Below, in pieces: positions 34,785 to 44,306 of a DNA stretch of 64,000 nucleotides. The position numbers were made by a program, and so were the translations under genes. The stretch lies in assembly GCA_964542915.1 (NCBI GenBank), contig CAZIVP010000002.1:186001-250000 (forward strand), in the 5' to 3' direction. The number at the start of each line of letters is the position of its first letter. The first letter of the stretch is position 1. Below the pieces are notes generated by a model, which had not been told where the DNA came from, did not search any database, and worked only from the letters and a program-made list of their open reading frames with translations. The stretch is from CAZIVP01 sp964542915. Its GTDB lineage: Bacteria > Calditrichota > Calditrichia > Calditrichales > Calditrichaceae.

Positions 34785-36401
34785 TCAATGTTTAAAGTGC
34801 CGTAATCCGGTCATCATCATGGCGATGCCCAGATCATTGCATTTTTGAATCACCGCTTTATCACGGATGGAGCCTCCGGGTTGCACGATGGTTTTGATAT
34901 CAAATTTGGCCGCCAATTCGATATTATCGGGAAACGGAAAAAACGCATCGGAAACCAGCACCGACTTTTCCACTTCCGCTTTGACATAATCGCGAACCTC
35001 GTCCACCGATCCTTCGATTTCCATCTTTAAGTTTTCGTGCGTGCGCCGCAGAGCCAGTTCGGTGGAATTGAGCCGGTTTGGCTGGCCGCAGCCCATTCCC
35101 AGCAATTGTAGGTAGCCATCTTTGTCTTTACGAACAACGGCGATAGCATTGGACTTAAGCTGCCGAACCGCAATCAGACCAAACGGCAACAGCTCATCAT
35201 CGATTTTGTTTTTAGCCTCGGTTACCCATTCCTGTTTATCATGCAATCGCCGATCCGGATCCTGCATTAACAATCCGCCGGGCAAAAATTTAAAATCCCA
35301 TGCCTTGTCGAGTTTATTTGGATCGAATGTGACGACCCGCAGGTTTTTGTGCTGGAAAAGATATGTCCGGGCTTCCTCGCTGAAATCCGGCGCTATAACC
35401 ACTTCCACAAACTTTCTTTTCATTTTATCCGTATGATCAAGCGCCAAAAATTCGACCGTTTTTTTCTCAACCGTTCGATTGAAAGCGATCACCGATCCGA
35501 ACGCCGAAACCGGATCGCCCGCCCAGGCGCGTTCGAATACCGTACGTTGATCGTCGCCCTGAGCCAAGCCGCAGGGATTGGTATGTTTAATGATAGCGCA
35601 ACCGTTTTGCTTTAAATCCCGCACCGACTCGACCGCACTGTAAATATCCATGATGTTATTGAACGAAACCGCCTTGCCGTGCAACACTTCCATATCAAAC
35701 AGCGAATCGCCTGCCGACCGGCGCCTCATCAAAACACCTTCCTGATGGCTGTTCTCTCCGTATCGTAGTTTTGTGGAGCTGTCATAAGCCAGGCGCAGAC
35801 TTTTGTCTTCAGCGGCTTCATCCATGGCTGTTGCAATCATGGCATCGTAATCGGCGGTTAAATTAAACGCCCGTCGCATTAAATGAAATCGGGTTTCATA
35901 GGAAAGTTGGCCGTCGGTTGCCTTTAATTCCTTGACGATATCCTCATAGTCCATGGGTCGCGTTACAACCGCCACATATTTAAAATTTTTCGCAGCCGCC
36001 CGCACCATGGTCGGCCCGCCTATGTCGATGTTGTCGATCAACTCCTCAAAGCCCGCCCCGCGGCTTTTCACACGATCGAAAGGATAGAGATTGCACACAA
36101 CCAAATCGATCGGTTTGATGCCCAGTTGTTCCGCTTCCGTTTGATCCTTCTCGCGATCATACAATAAAGCGGATTCCAGCTGAAACGAAATGGTTTTCAT
36201 CCGGCCGCCGAACGCTTCGGGATTGGCCGTGATTTCGCTCACCTCCGTAACCGGAAAGCCGGCATCCTCCAGCACACGGCGCGTTCCGCCCGTGGCGATA
36301 AGTTCGCAGCCGAAGTCGTGCAGAACCCGCGCCAACGATTCGATTCCGCTTTTATCGGATACGCTGATTAAAGCACGGTTAATTTTAATACGGTCGTTCA
36401 T
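34785..36401 (-). CDS. purH: bifunctional AICAR formyltransferase/IMP cyclohydrolase
   Basis: 538 residues from ATG 36401 (MNDRIKINRALISVSDKSG). The MGS-like IMP cyclohydrolase domain covers about 1-200 (ELIATGGT, DLVVCNLYPF, NIDIGGPTM). The AICAR formyltransferase domain follows (LRYGENSHQ, IIKHTNPCGLA, ATGLRHFKH-type C-terminus reading TGLRHFKH). It performs the last two steps to IMP. An AAGGGA site lies about 10 nt before this ATG; a frame to 36455 adds 18 unlike residues. A 163-nt non-coding gap follows before purCE. Confidence 0.94.
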   Translation of the reverse strand: MNDRIKINRALISVSDKSGIESLARVLHDFGCELIATGGTRRVLEDAGFPVTEVSEITANPEAFGGRMKTISFQLESALLYDREKDQTEAEQLGIKPIDLVVCNLYPFDRVKSRGAGFEELIDNIDIGGPTMVRAAAKNFKYVAVVTRPMDYEDIVKELKATDGQLSYETRFHLMRRAFNLTADYDAMIATAMDEAAEDKSLRLAYDSSTKLRYGENSHQEGVLMRRRSAGDSLFDMEVLHGKAVSFNNIMDIYSAVESVRDLKQNGCAIIKHTNPCGLAQGDDQRTVFERAWAGDPVSAFGSVIAFNRTVEKKTVEFLALDHTDKMKRKFVEVVIAPDFSEEARTYLFQHKNLRVVTFDPNKLDKAWDFKFLPGGLLMQDPDRRLHDKQEWVTEAKNKIDDELLPFGLIAVRQLKSNAIAVVRKDKDGYLQLLGMGCGQPNRLNSTELALRRTHENLKMEIEGSVDEVRDYVKAEVEKSVLVSDAFFPFPDNIELAAKFDIKTIVQPGGSIRDKAVIQKCNDLGIAMMMTGLRHFKH

Positions 36402-36484
36402 ACTACCATTCCCTTTTCTGTTATCTTTTGATTTTACAATCAGGTTTTGATTCAAAAAAGCGACGTCGGGCTTTCTGGTTTAAT

Positions 36485-37297
36485 TTAAGCCTTTATCGTC
36501 TCGACAATGTTTTTAAAAAGCGCCAGTCCCTGGCCTTCCTCTTCTTTGCGGCTATACCGCAGCCGGCCCCAATCCGGATGATTATACAACGACAAATATG
36601 CTTCCGGGTGAGGCATTAACCCGAAAATACGGCCGGAGGGATCGCTGAGACCCGCACAATTCAACTGCGACCCATTGGGATTGCTGGGATACTGCGCTGT
36701 GCTCCTACCCTGCCGATCCACATAGGTCAAACCGACCAGATGTTGCTCCAGCACTTTTTTACGAATCGATTCATCGCAGAATAGGAGTTTGCCTTCACCG
36801 TGGCGCACCGGCAAATCGATGTCATCGATCTCCTTTAAAAAAGGCGAGCGGTTGTCCGCCGTTTTACGGCAGGTGATCCAGCGATCCTCAAACTTCCCGG
36901 AATCGTTATGGGTTATGGTTGCTTCCTGCTCGTAATTACCGTTAATATTGGGCAGCATGCCCATTTTTACCAGCGCCTGAAATCCGTTGCACACACCAAG
37001 AATATATCGACCGTCATCGACAAAGCGCACCAGTTCATCGATAAAGACGTTGCCCGATGCGGTTTTTTTGTATTTCATTTTGTTGCCCAGCACTTTGGCT
37101 GCGCCCAAATCATCGCCGAATGAAAAACCGCCGGGAAAGTTGACAACATGGAAATCAGCAAGGGCGTAGCGTTCATCCAGCAATTCGTTCAAGTGAACGA
37201 TCGTCGCTTCGGCGCCTGCTAAACGATAAGCCGCCGCCATCTCTTCTTCACAGTTGATGCCGAAACCGGTGATTACCAGGGCCCTTACGCGATCCAC
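36485..37297 (-). CDS. purQ: phosphoribosylformylglycinamidine synthase glutaminase subunit (GTG start)
   Basis: 270 residues of class I glutamine amidotransferase fold: nucleophile Cys in LGVCNGFQALVKMG and the His/Glu pair in MPHPEAYL. It is longer than Bacillus PurQ (about 227) and matches the glutaminase part of large-type PurL. The start is GTG 37297, directly after the purL stop, with GGAGG 5 nt upstream inside the purL end. It supplies ammonia to PurL. Confidence 0.92.
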   Translation of the reverse strand: MDRVRALVITGFGINCEEEMAAAYRLAGAEATIVHLNELLDERYALADFHVVNFPGGFSFGDDLGAAKVLGNKMKYKKTASGNVFIDELVRFVDDGRYILGVCNGFQALVKMGMLPNINGNYEQEATITHNDSGKFEDRWITCRKTADNRSPFLKEIDDIDLPVRHGEGKLLFCDESIRKKVLEQHLVGLTYVDRQGRSTAQYPSNPNGSQLNCAGLSDPSGRIFGLMPHPEAYLSLYNHPDWGRLRYSRKEEEGQGLALFKNIVETIKA

Positions 37298-40297
37298 TTA
37301 TACCTCCAATCCCGTTCGCCAGGTCCGCAACACCTCTTCCCTGTCCAAATCGATCAAAACTTTACCGGAGCGTTCCATGCGTATGCGCCCATCCGCCCGT
37401 ACTTCACCGAGGCGAATAGCGTCTTCTCCCATGAAAGATTCAAACACCTTCGCATTTTCCGGCGCCACCGATACCACAAATCGGGAATGGGATTCGGCGA
37501 AAAGAAGCGCCTCCGTACTCAAATCGTTTTGCGGCAATTGGAGCGATGCCCCAACGCCTTCATTGAACGTCGCTTCGGAAACCGCCACGGCAAGGCCGCC
37601 GTCGGAAATATCATGTGCAGATTTGAGCCAGCGATTCCGGTGGGCTTCTTCCATTTTGCGATACAGACGGCGGGCAATTTCTTTCCGAACGCGGGGCACA
37701 TGGGCGCCCAGCTCATTAAACAAGCTATAAAACTCGGAGCCGCCCAGTTCATCAAACGTGTGGCCGACCTGATAGATAACGTCGCCCGGGTGTTTAAACT
37801 CTGCGGTAACGGTCCGGCGGACATCTTCGATTTTCGCCACCATGGAATACAGAATGGTCGGCGGCGCGGATATTTTCGTTCCGGCTCTTATATAATCGTT
37901 TTTCATGCTGTCTTTGCCGGAGGTCATCGGAATATTGAAAAAGGTGGCCATATCGTAAAGCGCTTCATTCATGTGCACCAGTTGCGCCAATTTGTATTTA
38001 CCGTCAGGATTTTGCTGGGGGTGGTAGACCGAGTCTGGTACGCAAAAATTATCGTTCACGGTCCAGAACCGATTCGAACCATTACTATCGCCCGGCAAAC
38101 ATCCGCCCACGGCGATGATGCTGCGAACGGCTTCATCGAAAGAACCGGCCGACATTTCGTAAGCATCGATATCGCCGTAACGCGGCTGGATGCCGTTAGC
38201 GATGGCGATGCCGGTATACGTTTCAAAATTCAGGCGCATAACCGCCGCATCCTGAGGCGCCGCGCCCGAGGCGCCCATCAACGGTTTTACAACGGTTTTG
38301 CCCTTCACTTCATGATCGTAGCGGCGGATAACCGCTTCTTTTGAACAGATATTGAAACGCGCCATCAATTTCAGCAAAATTGCATTCCAGTTTTCGAACG
38401 ACGGTAATTGCGGCTCGTTCAAAACCGGCGTGAGCCACTCCGCCTCCAACTGTTTTTTGGGGACGCCGTTGTGCAGGAAATCAAGACGAAGAAGGGCGAT
38501 TACATTCGATTTATAATGTACTTCCAACTTACCGTTATCGGTAAAGTAGCCGATATCCGTGGCCTCCACTTCAAACGCTTTGGCCAGCTCTAGAAATTTT
38601 TCTTGTTTGGAGGGTTCCACAACAATCGTCATGCGCTCCTGAGATTCCGAAACGAATATTTCCCAGGGACGCAATCCGCTGTACTTCAGCGGGACGCGCT
38701 CCAGCTCCACCACAGCTCCGTTTGGAATGGTCGCCAGTTCACCGACGGACGAAGACAAACCGCCGGCGCCGTTATCGGTTGAGCTTTTAATCAACCCTTC
38801 GGCTGCGGCGCGCTGCATAAAATCCGATACATTTTTTTGCGTAATGGGACTGCCAATCTGCACGGCGGAGCGCGGCGAATGTTCGTCAATTTCCAGCGAA
38901 GAAAAGGTCGCTCCGTGAATGCCGTCTTTGCCGACCCGTCCGCCCGCCATAATGATGCGATCGCCGGGATCGATGCGCTTTTCCCAGGAGGGCCGTCCGT
39001 CGAATTCTGCGGGCATAACGGCGCCGGTGCCGCAAAACACCAACGGTTTGCCGGCAAAACGATCATCAAATATGATTGAGCCGTTCACGGTTGGGATGCC
39101 GGATTTGTTGCCGCCGTCTTCGATGCCTTTAACCACGCCGGCCATAACGCGGCGCGGGTGCAACTGTCCCGGTAGAAGCGGTTTATCATAGTCCGGAGGA
39201 CCGAAACACAACACATCGGTATTGAACAAGAGCCGGCCGCCGCCCACGCCGGTTCCCAGCGGATCGCGATTAACGCCGACGATACCGGTTAATGCCCCGC
39301 CATACGGGTCGAGGGCGGAAGGACTATTATGGGTTTCCACTTTCCAGATGAATACCCGCTTATCATCGATGCGGACCACGCCGGCGTTATCGGAAAACAC
39401 TTTTAGTAACCAGTCCTCGTGTTGTGCTTTCAGGCGCTCTTTTATCAAATCGGTGGAACGTTTTATATAGGTTTTGAAGAGCGAATCGATCTCTTTCTCC
39501 GCACCCGTCTCAAAATCCTTATAGGTAATAAGGGCGTTAAATTCCTTGTGTTTACAGTGTTCCGACCAGGTTTGCGCCAAGATTTCGATTTCACAATCGG
39601 TGGGATTCCGGCTTAAACCGGCGCCGGCGCGCTCCTTTTGGACCTGATCGTCGTCAAAATAATCCCGGATCGCCTGCATTTCTTTCAGATCGAGGGCAAG
39701 CAGTAAACGTTTCGATAAATCGATTAACCGCTCATCGGGTACAAAGATATTGACTTGCCCGACGGATTCATCGGTCTGCATGCGCACTTCGGGCACATAT
39801 TCGATCCGGCCGTTAAAAACGCCATATTCAAAATGGTGCACCAGCGGATTTCCCAACATTTGTTCGGCCATTTGACCGAGTTGATCCTCAGTCAGATTTT
39901 TTTCGATGTAATAAATATCCTGAGTAAAAATCCATTGCCGCTCGCTGTTTTCTCTGATGTTGAATAAATCGGTAAACGCTTTTTGCGCCGATACACCCTC
40001 ATCGTCGGTTACCCCCGGTAATCTTGAAATCAAAATGTAGCGGCCGTATTCGGGATTATGATAAAAACGGTTGATATAAACATCATGCGTGATTTTATCT
40101 CGCAGGGATTCGTTCGCAAACCGCTTCAAATCCCGGGGAGGTAAGGATCGAAGGATTGTAAAAATTTTAGCGGCCTTCACCTTGCCGGTTACAATATCCA
40201 AATCGTGCTCTGCCTGCTGCTGCACATGTCGGCCGCGGGCATCGTAAACGTCATCCTTCAAAACAAGTTGGATATGGTATGGCGAAGTTTCCGACAA
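37298..40297 (-). CDS. purL: phosphoribosylformylglycinamidine synthase, synthetase subunit with N-terminal PurS-like region
   Basis: 999 residues (TTG start, AAGGAT site). This is between small PurL (about 740) and large PurL (about 1300). The linker motif WSEHCKHKEF (about 250) is preceded by about 230 residues that probably include a PurS-like domain, since no purS gene exists here. ATP-binding halves show ETHNSPSALDPYGGA, DNGAGGLSSSVGE and HDISDGGLAVAVSEA. The glutaminase is the separate, immediately following purQ, so this looks like a large-type PurL with its last domain split off. It makes FGAM from FGAR. Confidence 0.92.
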   Translation of the reverse strand: MSETSPYHIQLVLKDDVYDARGRHVQQQAEHDLDIVTGKVKAAKIFTILRSLPPRDLKRFANESLRDKITHDVYINRFYHNPEYGRYILISRLPGVTDDEGVSAQKAFTDLFNIRENSERQWIFTQDIYYIEKNLTEDQLGQMAEQMLGNPLVHHFEYGVFNGRIEYVPEVRMQTDESVGQVNIFVPDERLIDLSKRLLLALDLKEMQAIRDYFDDDQVQKERAGAGLSRNPTDCEIEILAQTWSEHCKHKEFNALITYKDFETGAEKEIDSLFKTYIKRSTDLIKERLKAQHEDWLLKVFSDNAGVVRIDDKRVFIWKVETHNSPSALDPYGGALTGIVGVNRDPLGTGVGGGRLLFNTDVLCFGPPDYDKPLLPGQLHPRRVMAGVVKGIEDGGNKSGIPTVNGSIIFDDRFAGKPLVFCGTGAVMPAEFDGRPSWEKRIDPGDRIIMAGGRVGKDGIHGATFSSLEIDEHSPRSAVQIGSPITQKNVSDFMQRAAAEGLIKSSTDNGAGGLSSSVGELATIPNGAVVELERVPLKYSGLRPWEIFVSESQERMTIVVEPSKQEKFLELAKAFEVEATDIGYFTDNGKLEVHYKSNVIALLRLDFLHNGVPKKQLEAEWLTPVLNEPQLPSFENWNAILLKLMARFNICSKEAVIRRYDHEVKGKTVVKPLMGASGAAPQDAAVMRLNFETYTGIAIANGIQPRYGDIDAYEMSAGSFDEAVRSIIAVGGCLPGDSNGSNRFWTVNDNFCVPDSVYHPQQNPDGKYKLAQLVHMNEALYDMATFFNIPMTSGKDSMKNDYIRAGTKISAPPTILYSMVAKIEDVRRTVTAEFKHPGDVIYQVGHTFDELGGSEFYSLFNELGAHVPRVRKEIARRLYRKMEEAHRNRWLKSAHDISDGGLAVAVSEATFNEGVGASLQLPQNDLSTEALLFAESHSRFVVSVAPENAKVFESFMGEDAIRLGEVRADGRIRMERSGKVLIDLDREEVLRTWRTGLEV

Positions 40298-40309
40298 AAT
40301 GAGATCCTT

Positions 40310-41398
40310 TTATTGAAGCTGTTGAATCAACGTTTGTGGTTTTAAGCCCCTCGTTTGAATCGCAATCCTTGGATCGTCATCGATCCTTCCGCATGGCTGC
40401 GCCTGATACTTCATATCATTGAGCATTGCAACCATTGTTTGATGCTCCGCTTCGGGCGCGATGAGCAGCATGCCGTTACCCATATTCCACAAACCGTAAG
40501 CCTCTTGCTCGGAGATATTTCCAAGTTCCTGTAAACGCCGCATGGGTTCATGTGCAGGAAAAAGATCTTCGAGTTTGGCGCCCAGTTCCCGCGATTTTAA
40601 AATGCGCGCCAAATTATCCATTATACCGCCGCCGGTAATATGGGCAAGGCCGTTTATCTTCAGGCCGGCCCGGCGCAAAGCGCTGACGGCGGGAGCATAT
40701 ATCAATGAAGGTGTTAACAGGACCTCGCCCCAGGTTCGGTTGTTTTCATATTCGATTTGATGCCAATCGTCTCCGAACCGTTTTTGCATAATACGACGAA
40801 TCAACGAGAAACCGTTGCTGCGAAAGCCATGGCTCCGCAGCGCAATGACATAGTCGCCGGGACGGATATGTTGGCCCTCGATGGCCTCCCAGCCGCTGTG
40901 CAGCCAGCCTACCGCCGTAGCCGCCCAGTTGAAATGCATGCCTTTGCCGTAGCCTTTGATGCGTCCGCCCAGCTCGGCAATCTCGCCTCCGGTAATCGTT
41001 AGTCTCGCAAAATCGGCGGCGTTATTCAAACCGCGCATCAGCGCTTCCACCACCGATGCGTCTAAATGATCCACATCGAGGATGTTGCTGATATTGGCCG
41101 GTTCGAGACCACCGGCCGCCAGATCATCGGCGACCATGGCCACTAAATCGAAGCCCAGGGTGTCATAGATTGCGGTGCGCTCGGCCAACTCAATTTTGGT
41201 ACCCACGCCATCAGAAGTGATACCAATTCGGACGCCGTAATAATCAACAACGCTGGCAAAGCCGCCGTCCTGTTTCAAAATAACACTGCCGGCACCTTTT
41301 TCTCTGTTTGCGAAGGTCTTTTTAGCCCAGCCGTATGCGATTTGCGAACAACGGTTGCCCAGATCGATATCGGTTCCGCTTTGTGGGCGTTTTACCAT
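40310..41398 (-). CDS. purM: phosphoribosylformylglycinamidine cyclo-ligase
   Basis: 362 residues of the PurM/AIR synthetase family: GGFASVVDYYG, TSDGVGTKIELA, MVADDLAAGGLEP, LTITGGEIAELGG, HGFRSNGFSLIR and LAHITGGGIMDNLARI. It makes AIR, the substrate of the class II PurE domain encoded downstream. The start overlaps the purA stop by 7 nt. The sequence departs from E. coli PurM in several places but the key motifs are intact. Confidence 0.9.
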   Translation of the reverse strand: MVKRPQSGTDIDLGNRCSQIAYGWAKKTFANREKGAGSVILKQDGGFASVVDYYGVRIGITSDGVGTKIELAERTAIYDTLGFDLVAMVADDLAAGGLEPANISNILDVDHLDASVVEALMRGLNNAADFARLTITGGEIAELGGRIKGYGKGMHFNWAATAVGWLHSGWEAIEGQHIRPGDYVIALRSHGFRSNGFSLIRRIMQKRFGDDWHQIEYENNRTWGEVLLTPSLIYAPAVSALRRAGLKINGLAHITGGGIMDNLARILKSRELGAKLEDLFPAHEPMRRLQELGNISEQEAYGLWNMGNGMLLIAPEAEHQTMVAMLNDMKYQAQPCGRIDDDPRIAIQTRGLKPQTLIQQLQ

Positions 41399-42612
41399 AA
41401 GGCTTCTCTGATAATAATGTGATTGCGGTCCGGCCCCGTGGAAATCATCCCGATCGGCGTTTGTAAATATTCGGCGATAAAATCAATATAATGCAAAGCG
41501 GCTTTCGGGAGACAAGACGCATCGGTTATGCCTTCGATATCTTCCTGCCAGCCGGGGAACGTCTCATAGATGGGTCGCTCGTCGCGGTCGTAATCCACCG
41601 CCGCTTTGATGGATTCCAGCCCGGAAAGGCAGCTTATTTTACTTAACGAAATGTAATTGAACCCGTTATTAATAAATGCCCGCCGCAGCGCCTTTAAATC
41701 CAGCCAACCGCAGCGGCGGGGCCGGCCGGTTGTGGCGCCATATTCATTGCCCTTTTTGCGCAGGTGTTCACCGAGGGCATCGTTCAGTTCCGTGGGGAAG
41801 GGCCCTTCGCCCACGCGGGTAGTATACGCTTTTACCACGGCAATACGCCGGTCGAAGTTCATGTACACCCCGGAACCGCTGTATGCGCCTCCGATTGTAG
41901 TCGATGACGAGGTAACAAAGGGATAGCTGCCGTGATCCACATCCAGCATGGCGCCCTGCGCCCCTTCGAACAGAATGTGCTTATCCGCTTTAGCGGCGTT
42001 GTGGACGGCCACCGTGGTATCGCCTACGAAGGGCTTTAATTGCCGGGCGGCGTTTTGCATCTCCTCTATCAACTGATCCTGCATCATGAATTCTTTTTTA
42101 TATATCCGGCTACAGATTTTCTCATACCATTGCCAGTGCTCGATCAAACGTTGTTCAAGCGTGCCGTCTATGAGATTTTCAGCACGGATGCCGGTGCGTT
42201 GTATTTTATCGACATACGCGGGGCCGATGCCGCGGCCGGTGGTTCCGATTTTCTCGTTCATTATACGATCCAGATGGCGGTGCACCGGCGTAACTATGTG
42301 GGCCTGGCCCGAAACCATCAGATTTTGCGGCGTCACTCGCAAACCGCGTTCCCTTAAATAGGTTAATTCTTTAGTGAAGATGATAGGATCCACCACACAT
42401 CCGTTGCCAATGATATTCATGGCGCGACCCGAAACAATGCCGCCCGGAATCAGATGCAAAACATAGGATTGATCGCCGATAATGACGGTATGGCCGGCGT
42501 TAGCGCCGCCCTGAAAACGCACCACCATATCCATATTTCCGGCCAGCATATCGACGATTTTGCCTTTTCCCTCATCTCCCCACTGGGCGCCGAGTACGAT
42601 GTAGTTTGCCAT
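41392..42612 (-). CDS. purA: adenylosuccinate synthetase
   Basis: 406 residues with the GTP-binding loop QWGDEGKGKIVD, RFQGGANAGHTV (catalytic His), TTGRGIGPAY, and FEGAQGAMLDVDHGSYPFVTSS. It is somewhat shorter than E. coli PurA (432), within family range. It commits IMP to AMP. The start lies one base after the guaB stop, so guaB and purA, the two branch-point enzymes on IMP, are translated together. Confidence 0.93.
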   Translation of the reverse strand: MANYIVLGAQWGDEGKGKIVDMLAGNMDMVVRFQGGANAGHTVIIGDQSYVLHLIPGGIVSGRAMNIIGNGCVVDPIIFTKELTYLRERGLRVTPQNLMVSGQAHIVTPVHRHLDRIMNEKIGTTGRGIGPAYVDKIQRTGIRAENLIDGTLEQRLIEHWQWYEKICSRIYKKEFMMQDQLIEEMQNAARQLKPFVGDTTVAVHNAAKADKHILFEGAQGAMLDVDHGSYPFVTSSSTTIGGAYSGSGVYMNFDRRIAVVKAYTTRVGEGPFPTELNDALGEHLRKKGNEYGATTGRPRRCGWLDLKALRRAFINNGFNYISLSKISCLSGLESIKAAVDYDRDERPIYETFPGWQEDIEGITDASCLPKAALHYIDFIAEYLQTPIGMISTGPDRNHIIIREALW

Positions 42613-42613
42613 T

Positions 42614-44116
42614 CTAATCTCCCCAGTTCACCGAGCTGTAATTGGCGTCCTTGCCGGGAAGATAAATATCATGGGCCTGGCCTTCGCGAATAGAGAGTGC
42701 GGAAACGACCTCGATTTCGGCGCGCTCATGCAATTCCTTGATGGTTGCGGCGCCCACCGACGACATGGATGCTTTAATCTTGGAAAGCGTTTCAGGTAAA
42801 TTATCACGGAGCTTACCCGAATAATGCACAAATCCTTCGACGCCTTCCACAAACTGAAGTTGATTATAGCGGGCTTTTTTCCATTCCCGGGCCCGGGCGG
42901 AGCCTTCGCCCCAGTAAGGTTTCATCACCGAATTATTAATGGTCACTTTTTCCGTGGGCGATTCTTCCATACGGGCAAAGTAGCGTCCCATCATCACGTA
43001 ATCGGCGCCAAGGGCCAACGCAATTACAACGTCTTTGGAGTTGACGATACCGCCGTCCGCTACGATCGGAATATATTTACCCGTGCCTTCATAGTAGCGA
43101 TCACGGGCCTCCACAACCTTTATGATGGAGGTGGCCAAGCCGCGTCCGGTGCCCTTCTGTTCCTGTGTGATGCAAATGGAACCGCCGCCCATACCCACTT
43201 TTACGGCTCGTGCGCCGGCCTCCACCAAAAACTCAAAACCAGACGCCGTAATGATATTTCCGCCTATAACGGGTACCTCGGGATGATGTTTGCTGATCCA
43301 CTGCAATGCATCGCGCTGGAAGGTAGAGTGTCCGTCGGAAGAATCGATGGCCAGCGCATCCACGCCGGCTTCTACCAGTGCAGGCACCCGCTCTTTATAA
43401 TCGTGGGTATTGATTGCAGCGGTGCACAGGAGACGTTTACCGTCGTCCAAAACTTCAAGGGGGTTATTCAGATGGTTGCGTATATCCTTACGGAATACCA
43501 GATAACGCAAATGGTTATCGTTATTAACAATGGGTAAAACCGACTGATGGCTTTCCTTTAATACTTTATTGGCATCTTTAATGTCCTCGATATTCTCACC
43601 CACCACCAGATCTTTACGGGCAATCATACGGTCGCTCACGCTCAGGGCATGATGTAACTTATAATCGTAATCATTTTTTGTGATGATTCCCATAAACTCT
43701 TTATCTCCGTTCACGACGGGAAAGGTGTTATAACCGCGTTGTTGCGTCAGGGTATGTAAATCTTCGATGGTCATGTCGGGCGGTACGGCCTCCGGCTCGA
43801 CAAAACCGGCTTTATGCTTTTTAATATCCAGAACCATCTGGGCTTGTTGTTGGCGCGTCTGTGAACTGTAGATAAAAGCATTTCCGCCCAGCTTGGCTAA
43901 TTCAATAGCCATATTCACACCCGAAACCGATTGCATCGCAGCCGCCACAATAGGGACATTTAAATAATATTTTGGATTATCATCTCCGGAATAAACAAAG
44001 GGCGTGCGCAGGGAAATATTTTCAATGGTGGTTTCTTCGGTGGTGAGGCCGGGCAGAAGTCGGAATTCCATGAGTGTACGGGAAGGTTCGTAGATTATCT
44101 TGCGTGGCATTTGCAA
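42614..44116 (-). CDS. guaB: IMP dehydrogenase, divergent Tritrichomonas-like subtype
   Basis: 500 residues: TIM-barrel core with two CBS domains inserted (about 105-220), catalytic Cys315 in GGGSICITQEQKG and flap Arg416-Tyr417. The usual bacterial loop is GPGSICTTR. The GGGSICIT loop, GRYFARMEESPTEKVTIN and YWGEGSARAR closely resemble Tritrichomonas foetus IMPDH as I remember it. It oxidises IMP to XMP, the first step to GMP. TTG 44116 (GAGGAG, 4 nt) and ATG 44110 (10 nt) are both possible starts. It is the first gene of the nucleotide operon. Confidence 0.92.
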   Translation of the reverse strand: MQMPRKIIYEPSRTLMEFRLLPGLTTEETTIENISLRTPFVYSGDDNPKYYLNVPIVAAAMQSVSGVNMAIELAKLGGNAFIYSSQTRQQQAQMVLDIKKHKAGFVEPEAVPPDMTIEDLHTLTQQRGYNTFPVVNGDKEFMGIITKNDYDYKLHHALSVSDRMIARKDLVVGENIEDIKDANKVLKESHQSVLPIVNNDNHLRYLVFRKDIRNHLNNPLEVLDDGKRLLCTAAINTHDYKERVPALVEAGVDALAIDSSDGHSTFQRDALQWISKHHPEVPVIGGNIITASGFEFLVEAGARAVKVGMGGGSICITQEQKGTGRGLATSIIKVVEARDRYYEGTGKYIPIVADGGIVNSKDVVIALALGADYVMMGRYFARMEESPTEKVTINNSVMKPYWGEGSARAREWKKARYNQLQFVEGVEGFVHYSGKLRDNLPETLSKIKASMSSVGAATIKELHERAEIEVVSALSIREGQAHDIYLPGKDANYSSVNWGD

Positions 44117-44254
44117 CGGACTCCTCTTTTCTGCTCACTTTTTTTGCGCTAAACATACAAAAAATCACCTCAATTCTAAAATAAATTTAGCGGATAAATG
44201 ATCTTTTTCTCAAAACGAAAAAATTGAAACACAAAGCGGGAATAATTAGTTTGA

Positions 44255-44284
44255 ATCATAACTTTCGAGCTAAAACAATGTCAA
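44255..44284 (-). promoter_or_regulatory. strong sigma-70-type promoter of the nucleotide operon
   Basis: Minus strand TTGACA (44279-44284), 18 nt, TATGAT (44255-44260): a perfect -35 and a 5/6 -10. Transcription would start near 44248, giving a leader of about 130 nt before guaB. I see no purine-riboswitch core or terminator/antiterminator pair in the leader. A short reading frame with its own GAGGTGA site overlaps the guaB start out of frame. Confidence 0.75.
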
Positions 44285-44306
44285 GCATAATGGTGATTTC
44301 AAGACT

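Noticed and set aside
37487..38344. 285-codon plus-strand frame opposite purL
   Set aside because: Antisense to conserved PurL motifs and without family features.
42824..43537. 237-codon plus-strand frame opposite guaB
   Set aside because: Antisense shadow of a conserved enzyme.
44022..44156. 44-codon frame with a GAGGTGA site overlapping the guaB start out of frame
   Set aside because: It could be a leader peptide, but its composition is non-protein-like and most of it is guaB read in another frame. No attenuator hairpin accompanies it.
44117..44250. purine riboswitch in the guaB leader
   Set aside because: The roughly 130-nt AT-rich leader shows no three-way-junction core or T-tailed hairpin by eye.
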